Below are positions 23,901-24,446 of a DNA stretch of 24,446 nt, piece after piece; the stretch's first letter is position 1, and every line of letters begins with the position of its first letter. Source of the DNA: Sphacelaria rigidula (lineage: Eukaryota > Phaeophyceae > Sphacelariales); contig CAXNAA020000204.1 in the NCBI GenBank assembly GCA_964200075.2, positions 1-24,446 of the forward strand, in the 5' to 3' direction. The notes under the pieces are model-generated. The model did no database searches. It was not told where the DNA came from and worked only from the letters and a program-made list of their open reading frames with translations. The position numbers and the translations under genes were made by a program.

Positions 23901-24329
23901 GTGATACAGGCAAGGATCGTCGACCACGTCGATTGCAACAGGTGACAAGCCGACTTTGGAAGCCAATACTGCACCCGTCATGTACACCTCAACAAAAAAG
24001 CAAGTGTTGGAATCGAAGGCGAATCGATCGTCATCGCCACCAACAATAAAAGATATAAGGAAGAAAAAAATCCGAGGATTCAACACTTGACAGAATACCA
24101 ACGCACACCGGTGAAAAAAAAAAGCAAGGGAACAAGCAAGCACGGAAAATATGAAAAATAATATGAAGAATAAAACTCAAAAACACGGAATAGACACACA
24201 ACTCACATCCTCCCACAGACACTCAATGTTGATGGGGGCGTCCGTGACTCCGACGGGCGACAATTGCTTCTTGGCTTTTTCCGCAGCCTCGAGGAGCTTG
24301 AGGAGCGCCTTGGGTTTCGTGCGCGGATC
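292..24329 (-). CDS. HSP110: Hsp110-family chaperone (HSPA4/HSPH/Sse1 class), 14 internal exons, both ends missing
   Basis: Seen: 14 exons, join complement(292..387, 819..908, 1305..1422, 2341..2492, 3227..3319, 4812..5033, 7101..7187, 10691..10801, 11623..11730, 14382..14464, 20467..20570, 21382..21522, 23124..23278, 24207..24329), giving 561 codons without a stop and with matching phases at every junction. Landmarks in order: VEIVGGSTR and NADESIARGCALQ (end of the Hsp70 ATPase fold), then FKVKEFAVVERVPYPI in place of the DVTPLSLGIE-type linker of ordinary Hsp70. Next come a beta domain, a low-complexity loop, and helices with NELESYVYLMRDK and AEDWLY. Known: Hsp110s bind ATP, act in the cytosol as exchange factors for Hsp70 and hold unfolded clients; the divergent linker and long loop separate them from Hsp70. 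Inferred: about residues 260 to 820 of a protein of roughly 850. Start and stop codons are outside the window. Grp170/HYOU1 is a less likely alternative because the tail resembles cytosolic Hsp110. Confidence 0.93.
388..818 (-). other. Intron 13, phase 0, 431 nt
   Basis: GT-AG intron between exons 13 and 14. No repeats, RNA genes or other features are recognised. Confidence 0.86.
819..908 (-). CDS. HSP110: Hsp110 exon 13: alpha-domain helix
   Basis: 30 codons, DCATELQRVIDSYIKFVNSS, then DEAYAHIDQE. It matches the helix ending in (D/E)-K-(F/Y)-x-HI-(D/E) of Hsp110s. The acceptor is CTCTAG|GAT and the donor GAG|GTATGT; phase 0 at both ends. Confidence 0.93.
909..1304 (-). other. Intron 12, phase 0, 396 nt
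   Basis: GT-AG intron, the shortest in the window. A small ATT/ATC trinucleotide stretch (953-977) lies near its 3' end. Nothing else is seen. Confidence 0.86.
1305..1422 (-). CDS. HSP110: Hsp110 exon 12: WLYSDEG helix
   Basis: One base completes Trp, then 39 codons: LYSDEGFDSSKSVYTAKLKE, then LTDLGEPIEKRMYEATNRQ. This corresponds to the Hsp110 EDWLY-(E/S)-(D/E)-G block with the K-L-x-E-L-x-x-x-G-x-P-I helix. The acceptor is AATTAG|G and the donor CAG|GTGAGA. Confidence 0.95.
1423..2340 (-). other. Intron 11, phase 2, 918 nt
   Basis: GT-AG intron that splits a Trp codon. A G-rich tract on the transcript strand starts 14 nt after the donor (2303-2326). Nothing else is recognised between 1430 and 2290. 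Confidence 0.86.
2341..2492 (-). CDS. HSP110: Hsp110 exon 11: helix A/B with NELESYVYLMRDK
   Basis: 50 codons plus 2 bases: DRVLRETADKRNELESYVYL, then MRDKVVGSLRPYVEGEEADR and FGGKLKDAED. This is the best conserved block of the Hsp110 alpha domain. The acceptor is ATACAG|GAC after a long pyrimidine tract. The donor is TG|GTGAGA, which splits the Trp codon of EDW. Confidence 0.95.
2493..3226 (-). other. Intron 10, phase 0, 734 nt
   Basis: GT-AG intron. It contains a palindromic foldback at 2939-3008 and a long pyrimidine tract (purine on the plus strand, 2504-2530) before the exon 11 acceptor. Nothing else is recognised. Confidence 0.85.
2939..3008. mobile_element. Palindromic foldback element, diverged
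   Basis: GTGTACCGCGTACAGTATGA at the left and GCAGTACACCTTTTT at the right, with ATATCGCCTAATGCAAC in between. It is the family's third intron location. Confidence 0.65.
3227..3319 (-). CDS. HSP110: Hsp110 exon 10: start of alpha-helical domain
   Basis: 31 codons, QVPLKVDPKTAAWTKTQIDE, then AVLMEAQMANQ. This is the V-P-L strand followed by the first helix. The donor is CAG|GTACGA. The acceptor reads AAGCAG, a tandem NAGNAG: the exon may start at 3319 (with Gln) or at 3316 (without it), and both keep the frame. Confidence 0.92.
4141..4460. repeat. TACTC repeat array, intron 9
   Basis: Degenerate monomers built from AAGTGATACTCTATACCCAG, GCTTACCCAATATTG, GAGTAGAGTATTGAGGTC and similar blocks. 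The marker TATACCCAGG recurs at 4321 and near 4435, a period of about 114 bp. The same blocks occur in introns 1 and 8. Confidence 0.75.
4640..4795. repeat. 46-bp minisatellite, about 3 units
   Basis: Unit starts GCACATATCCACCAATCGAC at 4663, GCACACATCCACCAATCCAC at 4709 and GTACATACCCACCAACCGAC at 4755, each followed by AGCACATACGGATCA-like sequence. It ends about 17 nt from the exon 9 donor, so it sits at the very start of intron 9 on the transcript. Confidence 0.8.
4812..5033 (-). CDS. HSP110: Hsp110 exon 9: long disordered loop with Cys cluster
   Basis: 74 codons, the largest exon. It begins TKGEKPPTSNGSAEPDGAAG, is rich in Gly/Pro/Ala/Glu/Asp, contains CADKGCC, and ends VTKKKAYSK. It forms most of the loop before the alpha domain. 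The acceptor is AATAG|ACC and the donor AAG|GTGTGT; phase 0 at both ends. The basic KKKAYSK end resembles the Lys-rich re-entry into the folded alpha domain in other Hsp110s. Confidence 0.87.
5447..5527 (+). repeat. About 80-bp dispersed repeat, copy 1
   Basis: AATCGGCAACAATTCCACTT, then ATACATGGTCCAGATAGAC and CGAAGGGTTGATAGT. It matches the tandem pair at 21172-21327 in the same order. Confidence 0.6.
6735..7012. repeat. TACTC repeat array, intron 8
   Basis: Two monomers about 113 bp apart (TGTAGTCAAG at 6749, TATACGCAAG at 6862) of the family seen at 4141-4460. A hairpin follows (GAGTAAATACT, TG, AGTATTTTACTC) at about 6957-6981, then CTACTCGACCTACC. Confidence 0.75.
7101..7187 (-). CDS. 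HSP110: Hsp110 exon 8: Ala/Pro-rich loop, first part
   Basis: 29 codons, EAVPPPADLPPAVPAAQEKA, then PGAADAAGA. This is the start of the disordered loop Hsp110s carry between the beta and alpha parts of the substrate domain. Sequence conservation is not expected here; the call rests on CCTTCAG|GAG and GCG|GTGAGT splice sites, phase 0 at both ends, and position. Confidence 0.85.
8060..8077. repeat. G homopolymer (18)
   Basis: Uninterrupted G on the plus strand, inside intron 7. Confidence 0.9.
9644..9720. repeat. Hairpin module 1 in the 1.5-kb element
   Basis: The arms CACCGTTTTTCGGGGGTC and GGGACCCCAGAAAAACGG are near inverse copies around a short centre containing GGGATCGAAGACG. It recurs as 10029-10093. 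Confidence 0.7.
10029..10093. repeat. Hairpin module 2 in the 1.5-kb element
   Basis: The arms ACCGTTTTGCGGGG and CCCCGGAAAACGGT match at 12 of 14 positions. It is a direct-orientation relative of 9644-9720, about 390 bp further on, together with the preceding 70-bp block. Confidence 0.7.
10691..10801 (-). CDS. HSP110: Hsp110 exon 7: end of beta domain
   Basis: 37 codons, VDVPEGAGLSKVRVNVKHDI, then HGMFNVQSAEMMKEVVK. It carries the superfamily signature KV-x-V-x-x-(N/D)-x-HG-(I/M)-F that ends the beta domain. The acceptor is TTCAAG|GTG and the donor AAG|GTACGA. A terminal-inverted-repeat element begins about 50 nt upstream of this acceptor. Confidence 0.93.
10853..11109. mobile_element. CACGG-ended terminal-inverted-repeat element (MITE-like), copy 1
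   Basis: 257 bp. The left end is CACGGTTAGGACGAAT; the right end, reversed, is CAAGGGTCGGACGAAT (13 of 16 match). It has several inner CGAATCA motifs, shares its length and internal blocks with 15637-15863 and the split copy at 18424-19290, and has no coding capacity. No clear target duplication is visible. It ends about 50 nt before the exon 7 acceptor on the transcript. Confidence 0.72.
11213..11283. mobile_element. Palindromic foldback element, degenerate
   Basis: CAAAAAGTGTATTGCGTGCT then GTATGG, followed by GCAGTGCACATTAGGCAAC and CTATTGCC. It matches the left arm and loop of the family, with the right arm decayed. Confidence 0.5.
11623..11730 (-). CDS. HSP110: Hsp110 exon 6: beta substrate-binding domain
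   Basis: 36 codons, VRRVNFNMDQPFTLTATYDT, then TAELPAGTSPTIGTFK. It aligns with the Hsp110 beta-sandwich pattern of an F-x-L-x-A-x-Y strand, a proline-rich turn and an IG-x-F strand. The acceptor is AACAG|GTG and the donor AAG|GTATGG; phase 0 at both ends. Confidence 0.92.
11787..11955. repeat. G-run cluster with duplicated module and assembly gap
   Basis: G-runs at 11787-11801, 11862-11878 and 11880-11917. The module GGAAGTGGGGAAACGC, then GTTTAAT and TCGGGCC occurs both before the gap (11801-11836) and after the last run (11919-11955), so this is a tandem of G-run plus module. Run lengths and copy number are unreliable. Confidence 0.8.
11837..11846. other. Assembly gap (10 N)
   Basis: Ten Ns placed directly after the first copy of the duplicated module. 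Frames crossing it are meaningless. Confidence 0.99.
12633..12757. repeat. Cluster of AACCGGTT palindromes
   Basis: AACCGGTT occurs at 12633, 12709 and 12750. The middle one is nested in a larger palindrome (TTGCCGGT at 12699, ACCGGCAA at 12718). The two right-hand ones share CGGTTGAACCGGTT. Confidence 0.7.
12786..12810. repeat. 7-bp microsatellite (TAGCTCG)
   Basis: Three and a half perfect units of TAGCTCG. Confidence 0.85.
13652..13817 (+). repeat. 83-bp tandem duplication
   Basis: Two units beginning CTCTTCGACCGCGGATCTGA (13652) and CTCTTCGACCGCGAATCTGA (13735). Both run to GCTCATGATCTGTCRAACGT and GCGAYAGATTTCTTC. A shorter relative, ATCATGATCCGTCCAACGTG, is at about 20979 in intron 3. 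Confidence 0.8.
14382..14464 (-). CDS. HSP110: Hsp110 exon 5: acidic turn in beta domain
   Basis: Two bases plus 27 codons: EGEEEASEAAPAGNSLNIFA, then KGDETPK. It is a variable acidic loop followed by the strand leading into VRRVNF of exon 6. The acceptor follows a strong T tract ending TCGCAG; the donor is AAG|GTATGT. It is the shortest exon, and its identity rests on phase and on position between clear neighbours. Confidence 0.88.
14948..15030. mobile_element. Palindromic foldback element
   Basis: The arms AAAAAGTGTACTGTGTACAG and ATGTACACAGTATACTTTT enclose about 35 bp including GAATATTTCGCC and GATATTCC. Same family as 22922-23010. Confidence 0.75.
15374..15508 (+). repeat. SINE-like 135-bp repeat, copy 1
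   Basis: First of five near-identical copies in intron 4, all on the plus strand (antisense to the gene). The unit runs from GAGATCAGACTGCGCCC to GTCATCACATCTC. It contains a strong hairpin (GCGCCCU, loop CGUGU, AGGGACGC with a bulged A) and a T-arm-like hairpin GTGGGTTCAAGTACCCGC that nearly matches a pol III B box. It belongs to the subtype with GTAGCTCGTGCCAAC near the end, shared with copy 5. Confidence 0.85.
15637..15863. mobile_element. CACGG-ended terminal-inverted-repeat element, copy 2
   Basis: 227 bp, 30 bp shorter than copy 1 because part of the centre is missing. Shared blocks include TTCTTCGGCCTGATCGCCC, CGTGTCTGGGCTGCGTGTA and the GACGAATCATTA right end. Confidence 0.72.
16481..16591 (+). 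repeat. Upstream block shared with 19784-19879
   Basis: About 100 bp beginning GTAGCATGGT and containing CTACATTTTTCAGACTGTC and ACGGAAACACAACAGAACA. It occurs just before SINE-like copies 2 and 5 only. Together with the core it makes a composite of about 230-245 bp. Confidence 0.8.
16592..16726 (+). repeat. SINE-like 135-bp repeat, copy 2
   Basis: Same length as copy 1, with a few substitutions (GTCGCTCGTGCCGAC subtype, TCATATCTC end). It is preceded by about 110 bp that is also shared with copy 5. Confidence 0.85.
17194..17328 (+). repeat. SINE-like 135-bp repeat, copy 3
   Basis: Full length, with one T for G in the CGTGTAGGG loop and the GTCGCTCGTGCCGAC subtype. Its flanks are unlike those of the other copies, which helps fix the ends of the unit. 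Confidence 0.85.
18385..18423. mobile_element. Half of a palindromic foldback element
   Basis: One arm only: GCATTAGACGCAGTAG, then CGATACTGTAAGCGGTACAC and TTTTT. It directly abuts the left end of the interrupted CACGG element, suggesting one inserted in or beside the other. Confidence 0.55.
18424..19290. mobile_element. CACGG-ended terminal-inverted-repeat element, copy 3, interrupted
   Basis: The left half (18424-18540: CACGGTTCGGATCAAT, then GTTCACTGCTGGTCAATAAG) and the right half (19101-19290: TTTTGCGCCATCCCACGTG, then ATTGATTCGTCC) match consecutive parts of copy 1. They are separated by the CACTA-like insertion 18541-19100. Confidence 0.7.
18541..19100. mobile_element. CACTA-like non-autonomous DNA transposon inside the CACGG element
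   Basis: 560 bp. It starts CACTGTTAGGGCGCG; its right end, reversed, starts CACTAAGGGCTCGC. Both ends continue into a T-run, CGATCG, A-run palindrome (18564-18587 and 19054-19079). It is flanked by GAA on both sides (18538-18540, 19101-19103). CACTR ends with a 3-bp duplication fit the CACTA/EnSpm group. No transposase is encoded; the 125-129 codon frames inside have no recognisable domain. Confidence 0.72.
19433..19565 (+). repeat. SINE-like 135-bp repeat, copy 4
   Basis: Core identical to copy 2 apart from the ends, which read GGGATC and CACCTC in place of GAGATC and CACATCTC. This puts the conserved core at GATCAG to TCATCAC. Confidence 0.85.
19784..19879 (+). repeat. Upstream block shared with 16481-16591
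   Basis: Second copy of the block preceding SINE-like copy 2. It is slightly shorter because a short AGAATAGAATAG-type tandem of the first copy is absent. Confidence 0.8.
19880..20014 (+). repeat. SINE-like 135-bp repeat, copy 5
   Basis: Full length, GTAGCTCGTGCCAAC subtype, with one change in the T-arm-like loop (TTCAAATAC). It lies only 314 bp after copy 4 and carries the longer upstream block shared with copy 2. Confidence 0.85.
20034..20115. mobile_element. Palindromic foldback element
   Basis: The arms CTTGCGTACAGTAGG and CATACTGTACACAGTACACTT surround a centre with CTGTCGCAATAGACGC, close to the loop region of the other copies. Confidence 0.7.
20467..20570 (-). CDS. HSP110: Hsp110 exon 4: inter-domain linker and first beta strand
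   Basis: Reads FKVKEFAVVERVPYPICLSW, then EGQASSGGDSMATG. It corresponds to the Hsp110 stretch after CAILSP in which the canonical Hsp70 DVTPLSLG linker is replaced, which is the main argument for Hsp110 over Hsp70. The acceptor is CGCAG|G and the donor G|GTGAGT; phase 2 in, phase 1 out. The downstream intron is the 6-kb one. Confidence 0.92.
20687..20702. repeat. (AT)n microsatellite
   Basis: About eight AT units after an A-run, in intron 3. Confidence 0.85.
21172..21327 (+). repeat. About 80-bp repeat, tandem pair
   Basis: Two consecutive units: AAATCGGCATGAGTTTCACT, then TCCATGATCCAGATGGACTA and CGGTTCAGGGTTTAG; and AAATCGGCATCAATTTGAAG, then TGCATGATCCAGAATGACTA and CGGTCTAAGGGTTAATG. 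A third copy lies at 5447-5527. Confidence 0.7.
21382..21522 (-). CDS. HSP110: Hsp110 exon 3: end of ATPase domain
   Basis: One base, 46 codons, then 2 bases. It reads VPMIKSHLSELLGRDK, then NADESIARGCALQCAMLSK, the conserved last strand and helix of the nucleotide-binding domain; ARGCALQCA is typical of Hsp110. The acceptor is CGCAG|A. The donor is AG|GCGAGT, again GC. The nearby GT (CGA|GTCGGG) gives a stop at once when joined to exon 4. Confidence 0.94.
21523..23123 (-). other. Intron 2, phase 2, GC-AG, 1601 nt
   Basis: Donor AG|GCAAGT, acceptor GCAG|A. It contains the palindromic foldback at 22922-23010 and a short open segment with a Walker A-like peptide (22461-22685). The stretch 21523-22460 shows open frames but nothing I recognise. 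Confidence 0.85.
22922..23010. mobile_element. Palindromic foldback element (GTACTGCGTACAGTA family)
   Basis: The left arm reads CAAAAGCGTACTGCGTACAG then TATCGACTATTG. The right arm is the inverse, TTCATACTGTACGCAGCAC then ATTTTTAC. The two meet around GCGCCTTTTGCAATAG. The total of about 85-90 bp makes almost the whole element one hairpin. It is the best-preserved copy. Confidence 0.75.
23124..23278 (-). CDS. HSP110: Hsp110 exon 2: lobe II with adenosine motif VEIVGGSTR
   Basis: 51 codons plus 2 bases. It opens LDYNGRLSLTQFEELVQPLV and ends SVEIVGGSTR, the Hsp70-superfamily motif that contacts adenosine. The acceptor is CACAG|CTG. The donor is AG|GCAAGT, a GC donor: using it restores the invariant STRVP junction with exon 3. 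The nearest GT, four bases on, would insert an extra Gln between Arg and Arg-Val-Pro. Confidence 0.94.
23279..24206 (-). other. Intron 1, phase 0, 928 nt
   Basis: GT-AG intron between exons 1 and 2. It holds a diverged TACTC-type repeat (23440-23632) in its 3' half. Nothing else recognisable: the rest is A-rich on the plus strand with no supported gene. Confidence 0.85.
23440..23632. repeat. Diverged TACTC repeat, intron 1
   Basis: Related to 6735-7012 through GTACTCAAAAGTACGCA, GACTCCGACACTCTACCC and an ending TTTACTCGACCTGCC that parallels CTACTCGACCTACC at 6996-7009. Monomer structure is lost. Confidence 0.55.
24207..24329 (-). CDS. HSP110: Hsp110 exon 1 of window: ATPase lobe II helices
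   Basis: 41 codons starting DPRTKPKALLKLLEAAEKAK and ending APINIECLWED. This matches the Hsp110 stretch with a lysine-rich helix before NIEC, in lobe II of the nucleotide-binding domain. The acceptor is GTAG|GAT and the donor GAT|GTGAGT; phase 0 at both ends. The preceding exon lies beyond the right edge. An upstream (GA)n plus G-run on the plus strand becomes a pyrimidine tract in the transcript. Confidence 0.93.
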
Positions 24330-24374
24330 CTACGACACACAACAGCGAACAGAGACATGACGCAAAAGCAGGGT

Positions 24375-24404
24375 AGAGAGAGAGAGAGAGGGGGGGGGGG
24401 GGGG
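24375..24404. repeat. (GA)n microsatellite followed by G-run
   Basis: About eight GA units, then 15 G. On the transcript strand this is a C-run plus (CT)n about 45 nt before the exon 1 acceptor, so it may serve as a pyrimidine tract. Confidence 0.85.
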
Positions 24405-24446
24405 AAACTCATTTGTTGCTTGCATTTGTTGTTCAACCATTAACCA

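Overview
Eukaryotic nuclear DNA. The whole window lies inside one very long, intron-rich gene read on the minus strand. Fourteen short coding exons (83-222 nt) join in one open frame of 561 codons between 24329 and 292. The protein is an Hsp110-type member of the Hsp70 superfamily, the HSPA4/HSPH/Sse1 class of nucleotide-exchange factors. Neither start nor stop codon is present: most of the ATPase domain lies beyond the right edge and the last few dozen residues probably lie beyond the left edge. About 93% of the 292-24329 span is intron. The organism cannot be fixed from this sequence. Long introns full of small transposons, long G/C homopolymers and a stramenopile-like Hsp110 tail suggest a large-genome alga, with a brown alga or relative as a weak guess (about 0.4).

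Layout in gene order, right to left: exons 1-3 (24329-21382) encode the end of the nucleotide-binding domain, including the adenosine motif VEIVGGSTR. Exons 4-7 (20570-10691) encode the linker and beta substrate-binding domain. Exons 8-9 (7187-4812) encode a long Ala/Pro/Gly-rich to acidic loop. Exons 10-14 (3319-292) encode the alpha-helical domain. Eleven of the 13 complete introns are GT-AG. The two consecutive introns after exons 2 and 3 are best explained as GC-AG.

The introns hold the unusual material. Intron 4 (6.0 kb) has five nearly identical same-strand copies of a 135-bp, hairpin-forming, SINE-like sequence. It also has copies of a roughly 230-260 bp terminal-inverted-repeat element, one of them interrupted by a 560-bp CACTA-like element with a 3-bp target duplication. 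A small palindromic foldback family recurs in several introns. Intron 7 carries a 1.5-kb element with long terminal inverted repeats and further inverted repeats inside. Introns 1, 8 and 9 carry a shared repeat rich in TACTC/GAGTA, with monomers of about 113 bp. Long homopolymers are G on the plus strand, so C in the transcript. No independent intronic gene could be supported; other open frames look like chance or decayed repeats. All repeat families, boundaries and similarities were read by eye, not computed.
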